Position numbers and translations under genes: made by a program. From Torreya grandis (Eukaryota; Streptophyta; Pinopsida; Cupressales; Taxaceae): a DNA stretch of 64,000 nucleotides. Location: the NCBI GenBank assembly GCA_037957365.1, contig JARHVA010004093.1:1-64000 (forward strand), in the 5' to 3' direction. The notes below the pieces were generated by a model that did no database searches, had not been told where the DNA came from, and saw only the letters and a list, made by a program, of their open reading frames with translations. Shown here piece after piece: positions 49,567 to 62,986 of this stretch (its first letter is position 1; each line of letters opens with the position of its first letter).

Positions 49567-50140
49567 TTTTATCACAACGAAATGACCAATTATTCTTGAC
49601 TCATACACACATGGTAATGATAATGTCAACAAACTACCTACTTAGAATTTCTACCACTAGACCCAAAATGTCTAGATGAACATAATGAAGAACCACATGA
49701 ATACCATACACCTCCATAGTCATTATAAGAACTCTAGACACCCCATAATGTCTTTACAACATTTCCATACCATCAATATAATTGATCAATTACCTATCCA
49801 AGTATAACACTATAAAAACATGTAGGAACACTAAATATCATTGAGGTAGGCTTTGTTATTGTCATCCTAGCACACATGACACCTTATCAACACCTATGAT
49901 AACCTTGGAGAAAATATTGACAAACCTGTAACACTTCTTGGATCATTATCTATAACTCTAGAACTATCTTTTAGAAATTGATAATTTACACTTTAAGTGA
50001 ACTTAAAGTGTTTCAAAACTTTGTGGGTAAAATGAGATCCTTGGATCACTCATTCCATCCAAAAAATTTATCCATTTGATCATCCATTAGTAACCTGATC
50101 CATCTAGGCACAAGATTTTTATGTGGGCCAAAAATGACCA

Positions 50141-53100
50141 ATAGTTAGGAAGTGTATATACATTGTAAGAATAAATATTCTAAAATTATATAAAACTAGA
50201 ACGCAACATAACATTGAAAGAATGCTACATTTAGTGAAAGAATACTAATTAGGTTCAAAATAAATGGTGTTTTATCTTAAATGGTGTCCCTCTCCTCCAA
50301 ATTGGTGTTAGATATTAAGGAGTGTGTCCGTCCTCTACTATAAAATACATGTTGCTCTCCTATCCTTTGTTAATAAAATGGTGTCCTTTCCTTTCTCATG
50401 GTTACTCTTCAATGGATGAAAACATACATTTATAGTTTATCTTCAACTAGAAGCATTTAATCAACTTATTGACTTTGTACTTCCAAGATGGTGAGTTGGT
50501 TTAAATTTAATTGTTAATGGATGAATGTAATTAGTTTTAATGAGAATTTAAATTGATTATGAACTCTATTTTCTCCCATGAGGCATAACCCATATGCTAA
50601 AAGTTATAAAATGTAACCAAATAAAATTAAATACTTGGTGAATCCTTTATACCTTCTAAAAGTGCATAGAATTCTCCCAATAATTTGACCTTTTATAAGC
50701 ACATATAAGTTATCATTACTCAAATAAAATATCAAATTTCCATGTCCTTTATATTCCTTTTTAGTAGTATTAACAATAACTAGTAATAAATTATTTTATA
50801 ATGGTGATGTATCCATTGAGACTAGAATTGAAAAAGAATCTACATTATATTAGTTTATATTTAAATGACCACTTTTGTTTCACTATACATCCAAAATGAA
50901 ACTAAAAAATAAAAAAATATCATAGTTAATCATAAATTTATAATATAATTACAAGCTTTGAAATTTATTTAAATCCCTCTAGACACTAATATTTAAATAT
51001 AGGAGTATGATTCTATAAGTTTATATAAGATGGAATTTACATTGGATTTAGTACCCCACTACTTTTTATACATGATAGACAAGCGTGTGTGATAAAATAT
51101 ACTTGTTTCACATATGGTTGAATCATCCATCTCCAATTATAATAGAGTTTTTATACATTGATTAATCTCAAGACTAATATGAAAACCAAGAATAGAACCA
51201 TCACATTACTTTATAAGATTCCATGCAATCTTCATAAAATGAATTGCATCCTAAGGGAGATAAAAACTAGCCAAATAATTTGATGATAGGTACATGCCAT
51301 TAAAAATAGACAAGACTCAATTTTATGTTATTGATAAGTGTCACAAGGGATTCTATATGTAATATGGTTTATATTCATAATCCAAACAAGATATATGGAA
51401 AAATAAATCCCATGATGGCCAAAAAGGTATCACACACAAATCCTGAACATGAGGGAGCCATAAAATGATTCAAAAATAAAAGATACACTAATATCGATGA
51501 GGGGGAAATAATTACACATGATGGATTTTACATTATCCCCTCTTAAATAGGAATAATCCTTAATGCATAAACTATAATTAAGAATAGTTAGGTAAACACG
51601 TCTCCCTAGAGTAACTCTAGACAAAACTAGAAAATTGACACAATAACAAAAATCCATGCAAAAATGCATCAACATATGATTTTTATTAACCTCAAATTGT
51701 TCTTTATTTATAGAGTATTGATTTATTGATATACTACACAATTTATTGATAATACGTATTATTATATATCTTACTTTGAAAACTATTTTAAATATTTTAG
51801 ACAAGAATTGATGCCAATATCCTCATGTAGATCATGCTAGTAGAAAATTGATACCCATAGTCCCACCATATATCAATTGAAAATTGAATAACCTTCAATA
51901 TGAAACATGTGATTAAAAGTGAAAATCTATTATATAATAATAATGAAAAAAATATGATTATCATTCCATGGTAGAAGTACATTGTTCCTATTTAAGTGTC
52001 ATTCCATGGCAAAAGTACATTGTTCCTATTTAAGTGTCATTCCATGACATGATCAGAATATTTAACCCTTTTAAATTTAAGATGTATTAAACTAATGCAA
52101 TTAAAATATTGAAACTAAAATGATGATACATATTAATTTAATATTAAAATAAAGGTAAATACAATATGCTACAATGAAATACTTATGTTGGAATTTGATA
52201 AAACTAGTAAATAAACCTAAGAATGTGCAAACCTACCTAAAACAATTAAAACCATGATTGTTCACACATATTATAATTCTAAAATATGTAAAATTACCTA
52301 TAGTTAGAGTTATATTAGAAATAATATCTCATAGTTTCCTAAGACAAGTCCATGGGAGGTGGACATGGGCATGTTAGCCTTATATGTTGATTGTATCCAT
52401 ATCCTAGTTGATTATGCACTTCATCTCTTAATCTGGGTCTATGCAACCACCTATGAGGGTTAATTTACAAATCCAATTTTTTAGGTTGTTGTATGAAATA
52501 CCTAAAAACAATGAAACCCTTTTTTATTACACATTCATTATATAATAATTAGATGATAAATGAGAGATAAAAATGGGTTACTGAGGATGGTTGAGCTAAA
52601 TTTAGAAACCCATTATAACTAACTGTTGCCTACATAGCCAAAATATGCCTTAGGTTGATGTAATTATTATTTATCCCAAAATATCAATCCTAGATACATG
52701 TATGGGTTAGATGCACTAAGTAAGTCTAGGAAATAATTGGGGGACTTGCATCCTCTTCTTTAGGATTATTGATGAGATAATCAAGGGCATGCGCTATAGG
52801 TATTGGGATCTAATAAATATCTTAATTGGAATAGATCTCTAAGAGTTGAAACACTACCATAAAGATCCAATACCATTTGTTATCACTAATAAACAAATAT
52901 TATATAGTTCTAGTCAAACCAATTCCAATAGGTATAACTTTAGATCTCTACTTTGATTCACTTGAAAATTTATAAAGAAGGTAAAAGATCACTTGTTCAT
53001 AAAAAAACATCAAAATAGAGAGAGAGTAAGGTAGAAAATAAATCTTTATAAATAAATTACCAACACAAATTATTCTGAGAGAAAAATGTGCCCATCTATA

Positions 53101-56100
53101 GTTTCCCATTGTATGATATGTTTCATAATGGCTAAGGCTCTAGTTACATAGGGAGAGGGTTTAAAGGGAAAGGATAAATGCTTGATTATAATAATCCTTT
53201 AATTAATAAATTGTAAATAGGTCTATAGTTAATAATACATACTTCACATAAAATTAAAAGGATAAAATAGATTAATTAAAATAGAGAACATCACATCTAA
53301 GTTAATGTATGAAATCTAAATAAAATAATAGTTTAAAATCCTCTAACATTAGTGTTAATCCATTAAAGGAGAAATGTAATGGAAGAAATTAAATAGAACT
53401 AGACACATTTACACCAGAAAATCAATTTAACTTTAATTTGATAGTGCTTTTGGAAAATAGAATTGACCCTTATACAATATTATAAAGTATTATTTATAAA
53501 ATAGAGAGATGGGTCTTTCCTATAACAAGAATGAGATCTAACTCTTGGCCATCGTGACCTAAAATGGTAAAACAAAATTATGTGAGAATATTCCTCATTA
53601 TAAAATAGATAAGATAGAATAGAATGACATGGCCCACTAAGGGAGCATCAAGATGAGGTATGACATGGAATACCTCTTAATATTTATAATAGGATTTAAT
53701 AAACTACCAATGATAAATCTATGAGGTTATCCTCTCAATTTAACCTCTACAAGTTGACATTTGAATCTTGGAAGAGCATGCATCTCTAGAGTTATCAAGG
53801 TTAAAGAGTGTGAGAAGCACATGGTTAATTATAATTTACGGCACTTAATTTATTTTTATGTCTACCTAACCATTTTAATAATGATAAATGCCTCTATATA
53901 ATGGTTTTAGGATGCACTTTCATGTCTTTCACTTATGTGTTAAAGTCAAAATATGTGTCCAAGTTAAGATTCTTAGGATTTTGACACTTGTCAATTTTCC
54001 AATTGATTAGTACCTATGTAGACCTTTCCTTTAGTCTTAAAATAAAAACTAATCCATATAAATAGTAATTTTTAAATGATATATACATCTTTATTGTGAT
54101 TTTAAGGCCCATTTTTGTGTCTTGAATATGCTTTGTCTATAGAAAAACATGTGGCATAATTTCACTGATTCTAGTTAGCCAATCACTTCATTAAGTCACC
54201 TACTTTACCATATGTATATCTATCATGAAACCAATCCTTGATTAATATCATATACATAAATCTATATAATTTTATTTTAGTTCACATGTACATGAGTCAT
54301 TTTTACTAGACTCAACCAATATTGCTAGTTTATACTAATTTGGTCTAGTTGGAACCTACCCATTCCAAAAAATGGATATTTTTCAAAATCAAAAATCTTC
54401 CAAGGGTTTATCCAATTACCTAGTATGTCGGTGTCATGATAAATTACTCAATTATACTCATATATAAACAAATCAAGGTCACATTAAAAAAGAGACTTGA
54501 AACTTATCTGGAACATATTTATACACTATTTCACATTGAGATTTTTTTTTTGTATTCTTCCCAAATTTAAAGCCTATCAATAGAAGTAATAAAAAACCAA
54601 TTCTGAATCACATTAAATCTAATTCAAATCAAACATTGGTATTAAATCCAAATAACTAGTTGCATACATATATCAAAGGAGCACAATTACTCAATCACAT
54701 TAGGTGGGAGAACTACATGTGGATTGATTTCTCTCCTCGGAGTATCATATATGCAGGAAATAGTTAATTATTAAACATGGATTATTAGTGTCATCTTATC
54801 TCATTACACTCTCCCCATTTTTTAGGTTTATATCCCTCATAAAATGCACCCAAGGTTTCAAAGAAAAGGAAATTTATTTATAGATATATGTGAATCATCA
54901 TGGTTCAAGATTTAAAACATAGATTAATCAAGAATAGTCATAGGTGACTATACAATCACTATGACCTACTTTTTCATAGGAAAATATTGATCAACAAATC
55001 AATATTGACTTATAATATGGACCGAAATTAGTGGAACCAAATTAGTGTAGACAATGAATCAGTTCTAGAATTGATTGAACCATATGCCTAATTTATCTTA
55101 CTTTTCACTTCTATAATATAATCAGAGTCAAGTAGTCAAACACAAAAGCTAATTATTCATCCCTTTTTTACTTATTATATTTATAATATGTCACTTGTCA
55201 AAATAGAAGAATCAATGTCAATATTTTACATTGAAATGTATGCTTCAATGCCATATATTCTTATATAAATTACATTTCAAGTTTCTATCTTAATTAGATT
55301 AATTTCATCTCCTTAATCCAAATTAGGGTAAAATAATATGTCAAAATACTCAATTTGATAAATGTAATGAAAGTCTTGAAATCTAACCCATATAATCTAT
55401 CTCATTTTATCATAGAATATTTTAGTTATTCTTCACAATAATCTAAAAATTACCACGTATGCATCAAGCTACCCCATATAAATCACATAATTTAACCTCA
55501 ATTATGAACTATTTTTTTATTGTGGTCCAAATATCTAATATAATTCCATTGTATGCTCCCATGTTAGGTTAGGAATTAATCCTAAAAATCACTCATCTAA
55601 AAATAAAGAGTTGTGAACATCATGTTATATAAAAATATGTTATCTTTACAATCATGATAAAATATGTTATGATATAAATATTTTATCATTAAAGTATTTA
55701 AAAAACATTTATTCTATGGAAATGGGAATAAAAGAGTCATTTCAATAAGATATTTAAATTAAGTACATAGTAATATGCATCAATGTATGTATGTTATAGA
55801 TCATGAAATCACACACAATAGAAGAATGCATGAAAAATATCAAAACACATATCAATAATAATCATAGATGTATCCACACACATAATATCATGATCATGAT
55901 TCACATATACACTTAAGACATAACATGACTCTCACTTTAATCTAACCTAACATAGATAACATGGCCATGAAATGTACTAGAAGATCCTCAACTCACCTAA
56001 TGAAGAATATGAAATAACACATTAAATGCACTCATAGAACATGCATTATAAAATGCATCAATTATCACACATTGTGATAATAAATAACATCAAAAACACA

Positions 56101-57380
56101 TGGAGAAAGAAATATTAGTCCAAATAGTCAATTAATGTCATTAGCAAATATATCAAAATAAAATATCCACATGGAATAGAACCCTAAAAAGTATACATAA
56201 TAATAATCCATGTATAAACAATATAGGTAGATCAATATGATCAAAAAAATGGTCATAAAAATATATAACCTAAAAAGTGTACTAAGATGCCCATAATGTA
56301 GGCATGCCCCCAATGTATAAGGGTAGCCTCTGGGTTTAAGGAATGTTTTACATATAAATGTCCATGTATCATATTCAACATGTATGTATTTCATGATGTT
56401 TTAAATATTTTTTTATTTGGTAATTTAAATAATTTGAAACATTCATCATAAATAAATTATATAATCTATTTATAAAATAAGTAAATTTAAATTTAACTAT
56501 GATTAACTATATTTTACTATTTATTAAAATAACATAAGGAATTGTGTACTTAGTTTGTGTAATACTTTGTTTTTCATTTAATTCTATAATAGTAATAAAA
56601 TATGCACTATAGAGGCTCTATGTTAGCTTATATCATGAAATTGCTTATGAAAACTAAACATGATAAGTCTGGTTCTCTATAGATGACTATGGAAATTGGA
56701 TCAATCCATTATGTACCATATTCATCCATGAAATTTATATAGTATCATGAAAGTATGGATCATTGTATTTGATTCTAAAAATACTAGTATGTGTTTATAT
56801 ATTTCATATTTTAATGTACAAATATTTTTTTATTTCTCATTTCCCCAAAACCCTAGATTTCACCCTTGAGACTAATGTGACGTAGGAAAATGGGTTAGTG
56901 GGTTGGGTTAGATTTTCCTTGCCCTTGGTGATTATAGTGTCCATGTGTACTAGTGAGAAAATAAGTCCACAATAATATATATTATTGTTCAAATTGAAAG
57001 TAGTAGTATATTCATAAATGAAAAATCATAATAGTTAAAGAAAGACTACACTTGGGAGAATCCACTCATGGAGTATGCTCATGTCACTGTAACAAAGATG
57101 CCATGGGTATAAGTGGCCCAACATATATGGATAAGGTGCCTCTAGTCTTACTCTCTTCTTGGCCAAAAATTTATAAAATATTTTGAGCATTACTTGTGTA
57201 TATGGAACCATGTATTGGGTTCAAATAACGATTTTGAGTAGAACCTAATTAATGCTTGAGTATAACCTAAGAATATGAGTTAGTTTTTAAAGTCATTATT
57301 AGCATAATTATGTATTTACCCTAGGTTATTAACTAAGGTAATTAATCTTTGGTTATTTCCCTTAACCACTTAGGTTAAGA
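50141..57380. other. Long very AT-rich stretch without recognised genes
   Basis: Neither strand shows a frame with family motifs. The 124-codon minus-strand frame at 51804-51430 and the 88-codon frame at 56394-56128 have the Phe/Ile/Tyr-rich composition expected from random AT-rich DNA. It contains a 38-bp tandem repeat at 51962-52050. From about 56880 the sequence becomes slightly less AT-rich (GGGTTAGTGGGTTGGGTTAG), but nothing is identified. Confidence 0.55.
51962..52050. repeat. 38-bp tandem repeat, about 2.3 copies
   Basis: The unit starts CATTCCATGG and ends TTCCTATTTAAGTGT. Copies start at 51962 and 52000 with two differences, and a partial third starts at 52038. Confidence 0.9.
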
Positions 57381-57572
57381 GGTTAGTTTGTTTAATGGGC
57401 TTAGCTATTTTCATGCTATCAGATATTAGTTGTTTTACCCACCCTTTTCACATGTTTCTTAGGTGGCTCATTTCGTTGCCTATTTAATAGGCCTTCATGT
57501 ATAGTTCATATAATGTAATGTATGATGTGAATAAAATATGGTTCTGTCTCACTCTTTGTGTTTTATCTAATA
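57381..57572 (+). repeat. 5' LTR of the small copia element
   Basis: It aligns with 61806-61967 (GGTTAGTTTGTTTAATG against TGTTAGTTTATTTAACG; shared TTTACCCACCCTTTTCACAT). It contains a TATTTAATAGGCC core-promoter-like stretch and AATAAAATATGG near the end. Confidence 0.85.
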
Positions 57573-57585
57573 TGGTAATTAGAGC
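57573..57585 (+). other. Primer-binding site (initiator-Met tRNA type)
   Basis: TGGTAATTAGAGC lies at the LTR end. It matches the usual TGGTATCAGAGC with a small insertion/change. Confidence 0.75.
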
Positions 57586-57786
57586 TTATAGTTTAGGAAG
57601 CTTGGGAGGAAGCCAGTGAAGCAAGAGAGGATGGTCTTGTCAGGGAGGAGTGTGAAGCACTTGATGGACAGTCGTGAGAGGAAGAAATTTATTTTTTCCC
57701 TATTACCAGCCATTTAAATTTATGGACAGTCATGAAGTCATTATAGATTTTTTGATATTTTATATTTTTATAAAAACTAGGTCAAA

Positions 57787-58560
57787 ATGGTTGGTTTATA
57801 ACACCTCTTGTTGCTAGATTCACAAAAATTGATAGGCAAAAATTTTAGTTTGTGGAGTCACAAGATTTTAATGATATGTGAATATCATAATCTTGATCAA
57901 ATAGTTTTGATAAAGAGAAAAGGCCTCCCATAGGTACTGATGACTATGATAAATGTTATCATGAGGCTCTTATGTTATTAAAACTATTAGTAGTAGATAA
58001 TTTAATCTTAGAGGTCAAAAAGTAACCACTACATCAGCTTTGGGGACTAGTTTTACTTCTAAATATTAGGAATCTAAAGCCAATAGGGTATTTTACTTGA
58101 AAAAAATTGTTATTTTCTACTAAGATATAGGAAGGTGGTTCTATTTTTGAGTTTTTATTGCAGATCAAGGACATTAGTGATCAGTTAAAGGTTGTGTAGG
58201 AGCTTATTGATGAGCAAGATTTGATTTCTCTAGTTATGCATAATCTTCCACCTTTATTTCATTAATATTTGGAGTCTTTGTACATGATTTCTAAGATGTA
58301 AACTTTAGAATTTTAAAAGTTATCCATGTTGCTATTGTAGAAGGAGAGATGATAAGCACAGACAGTGTTGTCTACATCTACTTCTATAGAGAGTGCATTC
58401 TTCATTAATGGAAAGGTAAGTATTTTGGTAAAACTACTAGTTCTCCAATATAAAATTCAAAATTAAGTGGTTATAATAAGAGATCTAAGTGGAAATTTTT
58501 TTATTATAAGCAACCTAGTCACCTTAAGAAGATTACAAAAAATGACAATAGGATATGGCT
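57787..58560 (+). pseudogene. gag pseudogene of the small copia element
   Basis: The start Met at 57787 opens a frame with LIGKNFSLW, the usual N-terminal Gag signature (copia Gag proteins typically have KF/LxGxNFxxW). A UBN2-type core at about 58140-58330 contains QIKDISDQLKVV, ELIDEQDLISLVMHNLPP and MISKMQTLEF-like sequence interrupted by stops. The zinc-knuckle region (about 58484-58530, FFYYKQPSHLKK) keeps the His but has lost its Cys residues. Several stops and frame changes rule out function. Confidence 0.75.
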
Positions 58561-61500
58561 AACCCTAGAAAGAAAGCTCATCATGTGAATGTAGTTGAAG
58601 GTGAAGGCAATGAATCATCTCTTGATTTTGGTTTCATGGATTCTAATGGTAATTATATGGTGGATCAAGCTTGGTAATTTGATTCATTGGCTTCTCACCA
58701 TTATACATGCCATAAGGACTAGTATGTGGATTTTGTTGAAAATGATAGTAGTAATGAATCTGTATCTTTGGGACATGGTAGAACTCATTTTGTGAAGGGA
58801 TATGGTAATGTTAATATTAGTTTAAATGATGAAATTTGGTATACATTTAATAATTCTAGGTATGTGCTTGATATGAAAAAAAATTTACTCTTAATTAGTG
58901 AGATCACTTCTAAATCTGATTTTATTGTAAAATTTCAAAGACAACAATGTTTAGTCACTACTAGAGATAACAAGATTATTTTTGTTGGGATTGGTGAGAA
59001 AGACTTGTATAGTCTTGTAGATACATTGAGAGCAAAGGAAAGTGCACTTGTAGTGGTTGATATCACAAGTTCACTATGGTATGCAAGGTATGGGCATTTG
59101 AATTTCAAGTATTTAACTACATTGATAAAGACTAAGATGGTTAATGGGATTCCTTCTATTTTAGATATTCATCATGTATGTACATGATGTCAATTGGGGA
59201 AACAAGTTAGACATTAATTTGATGTTGGTAAATCTTTGAGAGCTAAGGGAGTATTATATTTGGTACAAGAAGATTTTTATGGTCCAATGTAGACACCTAC
59301 CCCTTCTAGATCCCATTATTTTCTATTTCTAGTAGATGATTTCTCTAGGAAAAAGTGGGTATACGTTCTAGTGAAGAAAATTGATTGTTTTTATAACTTC
59401 CTTACTTGGAAATCTATGGTTAAAAAATAGGTAGGATGATCTGTGAAATCTCTTAGAATAGATAATGAGGGTGAGTTCATCTCAAAATAGTTCAAGGAGT
59501 TTTGTGCCATTGAAGGCATACACAAATAGTACACTACCCCTTACACTCTACAACAAAATGAAGTTATGGAAAGGTGAAATAGGATAGTGATGGACATGGT
59601 TTATTGTATGGTCCAAATAAAAAAATGTCCCATATAGCTATTGGGTAGAATTCATGAATACAATAGTGTACATCCTCAATAGAAGTTCTAAAAAAGCATT
59701 AGAGAATAAGAATCTAGAGGAGGCTTAGTCAAGTCAAAATCCAAATGTATGTGCTTTTTGAATTTTTGGTTGTGTAGCTTTTTCAATTATTCCTAGTCAA
59801 AAGAGAAGTAACTTGGTTGTGAAAAGCAAAGCATACATGTTTGTTGGGTACAGTGAGCAGTCAAAGTCCTATATATTACTTGATGTTTCTACTAACAAAG
59901 TTATGGTAAATAGATATGTCATAGTGAATAAATAAATTCCATACTTCACAACAACTAGTATAGTTATAGATATTGAGTTATTATTTTATTTTAATGATTC
60001 TATTATATGTTGTGGTGTGAAATTTGATTAGGATTCTAGCTCATCAATGGAATCACATTTGAAGGAGGGAATTGATGCAAGTCACTATGAATTTCTAGTA
60101 GAACAACCAAAGAAACCAAATTGGTATTCTACCACAATGGAATAACTAAAGGAGGGAGACTTACCATAAGGTATATAAGGAAGAAGATTGAGATTAGGAA
60201 ATAAGTTTGGTAATAAAGGTGAGCACGACAATTTTTCTCTTAAGACTATTATTTCACATGTATTTGAGCCTAATTATTTTTCAGAGGCTAAAGGGAATTA
60301 TGAGTGGGAATAAGCTATGTAATTGGAATATGATTCCTTGATGAAAAATAAGACTTGGGAGCTCATGGAGCTATCACCAAGAAAGAAATTAATTAGTTTT
60401 AAATAGATTTACAAGGTAAAATTCAAAGCAAATGGTTGTTTAGACAAACACAAAGCTGAACTTGTTGCAAAAGGTTATGCACAAGAGGAAGGGGTTGATT
60501 ATGAATATACTTTTACTCCTACTACAAATATGGTAAATTTTCATTTGATTTTTGTTATTACTACTCAGTTTAGATGGTAGGTGCACCAAATGGATGTTAA
60601 GAGTGCTTTCTTGAATGGATATCTAGAGGAGGAAGTCTACATGGTTCAGCCACATGGTTTTTAGGTTCCTGGTAAGGAACATCTTGTTTATAGGTTGATC
60701 AAGTCCTTGTATGGGCTTAAGCAAGCTCCTCAAGCTTGGTATATGAAGATAGATACATACCTTAGGGAGTCTGGTTTCAAAAGGTGTAAGTATAAACTAA
60801 CTATATGTAAAGGTGTCTAGTGATGATATATTGATTCTCATTGTATATTTTGATGATATAGCTATCATTAGGATTAGTGCTAGTATCATTCAGCAAATGA
60901 GGACTGATATTTGTTGTAATTTTGACATGATAAACTTAGGACTACTGAAATACTATTTAGGTGTTGAGTTTTTGCAAGGTTATTGTGTTATATTCATCTC
61001 ATAGAATAAGTATACCAAATCATTTTTGTAAAGGTTTAAAATGATGGAATGTAATCCAAATCATACACCTATGTAAGTTGGAACTAAAATTTCAAATGAC
61101 ACTACTTCACCTCTGATCAATGAAATAATATATTGGTAGCTAGTGGGTAGTCTCATTTACCTCACTAACACTAGACTGGATATTTATTTTGTAGTGAGTT
61201 TTCTATCTCATTTCATGTCTAAACCATAGGAAATACATTGGTTAGCTAAAAAATAGGTATAAAAATATATCAAAGGTACTCTTTATTTTAGTATATTATA
61301 TGAGAAGTCTATATATTTTAAGCTTTTAGGATATTTTTACTCTAATTAGATAGGATCAGTAGATTCAAGAAAATATACAATAGGCTATGTATTAACTCTT
61401 AGTTCAAGAGTTTTCTTATGGTACAAAAAAATATAAATTACAATGGAATTATCTTCAATAGAAGTAAATTATAAATCTATGGTCAGTGCAAGTTGTGAAA

Positions 61501-61811
61501 CTATGTGGATAAAGAAAATCTTGGAGGATTTTTAGTTTGAGTCATCAAAGCCTACTCCAATTTTTTGTGATAACCAAAGTGATATGAATATGGTGAAGAA
61601 TCAAGTATTCCATGATAGTACCAAACACATTGAGGTCCACCATCATTACATCTAAAAATTGGTTACAAATGAAGACATCAGTCTCTTATACTACCCCACT
61701 ACAGAGTAACCAATTGATATAATGACCAAACCACTTGGTATAGACAAGTTCATAAAATTTAGAGATAAAATTGGTCTTGTTTTTGGTTTTGTCATCAAGG
61801 GAGGGTGTTAG
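58560..61811 (+). pseudogene. pol pseudogene of the small copia element
   Basis: The protease/GAG-pre-integrase region (58600-59190) has YVLDMKKNLLLISEI and LWYARYGHLNFKYL. The integrase core (59200-59680) has all three catalytic positions: Asp (59272-59274), Asp (59461-59463, in RIDNEGEF) and Glu (59569-59571), with 35 residues between the last two. RT (60290-61200) has YKVKFKANGCLDKHKAELVA, VHQMDVKSAFLNGYLEEEVY and LYGLKQAPQAWY; its YVDD box reads YFDD (about 60846-60857). RNase H (61300-61700) has DSRKYTIGYVLTLSS and ends TEQPIDIMTKPLG. The frame changes between integrase and RT and again before 60813. The final TAG (61809-61811) overlaps the 3' LTR start, as is usual for copia. Confidence 0.9.
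61797..61805 (+). other. Polypurine tract of the small copia element
   Basis: AAGGGAGGG lies immediately before the 3' LTR start TGTTAG, the standard arrangement. Confidence 0.85.
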
Positions 61812-61967
61812 TTTATTTAACGAGATTAGCTATTTTCATGCTAGCCAATGTTGGTTGTTTTACCCACCCTTTTCACATGTTTCTCAGGTGGCTCATGTCT
61901 TTGCCTATTTAATAGGCCTTCATTTATTGTTCATATAATGTAATGTATGTTGTTAATACAAATGGAT
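61806..61967 (+). repeat. 3' LTR of the small copia element
   Basis: It begins TGTTAGTTTATTTAACG and follows the 5' LTR through GTAATGTATG. After about 61960 the match fades, so its last 25 or so bases seem lost or diverged. Confidence 0.8.
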
Positions 61968-62618
61968 TTTATGATTAAATTTGAGAATCTAAACATAATT
62001 GAGTATAAATTATATTGAGTAATGAGTAAATAATCCTATATAATGTTTAAGATATGCACTATATATACCCCTCAATCTATTTACTTGTGTAGTCTAAGTG
62101 AATCAATATGTGCCAAAATGCCCAAATATTTACAAACCATCAACATAAAAACCTATATAATGTGTTACATACATCCCCAATATGTATAATCCATGTAATC
62201 TATATCTGTAATCTAGATAATGCCTCACATATATATTGCATATGCCCCCACTCTGTATAACATATGTAATCTAGCTAATGAAATATGTATAATACCAATA
62301 TATAATTTGTGAAATATGAATCAAGAACTCATATAATCTATTGGAAATACCTCACATATTCCCCTAATATATATCAATAATTTTATAATATAAAATAATA
62401 TATAATATTTAATAATAATATTTGTAGAACATGTGCCCATATGAAATAATCTAACCCAAATGTGTGTAGTATAATCAATGTAAATATATTATTCCAACCC
62501 GATATGGGTTATATAGTCTATGTGACTATAATATGAATCTAAGTCAGTGAAATATACCTAAAGTATGCCCCATTTTGATAAGAGAGATAAAGGTATGAGA
62601 TTAATTCATATAAAAATC
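61968..62618. other. AT-rich stretch with loose repeated phrases
   Basis: No frame is recognised. Short phrases such as TGTATAATCCATGTAATCTA, TATGCCCC and CCTCACATAT recur in degenerate form between about 62030 and 62570, which hints at an old, decayed low-copy repeat. Confidence 0.4.
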
Positions 62619-62631
62619 CCCCCACACACAC

Positions 62632-62669
<38 letters not shown>

Positions 62670-62952
62670 ATATATATATGTGTGTGTGTATATATATACA
62701 TGTATATATATACCTGTATATATATATGTATACATGTATATATATATATATATGTATATATCTACATGTATATATGTATGCATATATATATATATATATA
62801 CATGTATATATATACATATATATATATATATACATGTATATATATATATACATGTACATATATATATATATACATGTATATATATATACATATATATATA
62901 TATATACATATATGTATATACATATATGTATATATATGTGTGTATATATATA

Positions 62953-62986
<34 letters not shown>
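62619..62986. repeat. Compound CA / AT / GT microsatellite
   Basis: About 370 bases start with (CA)n, followed by long (TA)n broken every 15-30 bases by TACATGTA or GTGTGT. The palindrome ACATGT recurs about ten times. All long open frames over it on both strands (Tyr-Ile repeats) are artefacts. Confidence 0.97.

Larger units (their letters stand above)
36889..50140 (-). mobile_element. Second Ty3/gypsy element, degenerate, minus strand
   Basis: Reading leftwards: 5' LTR (50140-46251), primer-binding site (46247-46228), gag (to about 44450), pol (protease, RNase H-like, RT, RNase H, integrase, 44400-40150), 3' LTR (39848-36889). It is 13.25 kb including an 892-bp insert in the 5' LTR. LTR ends read TG...CA on the minus strand apart from point changes. 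In one 105-base block about 15 positions differ between LTRs by eye, more than in gypsy 1, so it is probably older. No convincing target-site duplication (ATTAG left, ATAGT right). It shares the extra RNase H position with gypsy 1 and the primer-binding-site type with the 6455-10183 fragment. Confidence 0.9.
46251..50140 (-). repeat. 5' LTR of gypsy element 2, with insert
   Basis: It is 3890 bp. It aligns with 36889-39848 on both sides of an 892-bp insert (48659-49550). Without the insert and its duplicated target it would be about 2.98 kb, matching the partner LTR. Confidence 0.9.
57381..61967 (+). mobile_element. Small Ty1/copia element, degenerate, plus strand
   Basis: It has short LTRs (57381-57572; 61806 to about 61967), an initiator-Met-type primer-binding site (57573-57585), gag, pol in copia order, and a polypurine tract (61797-61805). 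Total length of about 4.6 kb is normal for a compact plant copia element. The 3' LTR stops matching about 25 bases before the expected end. No target-site duplication could be recognised. Confidence 0.9.

Noticed and set aside
51430..51804. 124-codon minus-strand frame
   Set aside because: Its Phe/Ile/Tyr/Cys-rich composition and lack of motifs fit chance in very AT-rich DNA.
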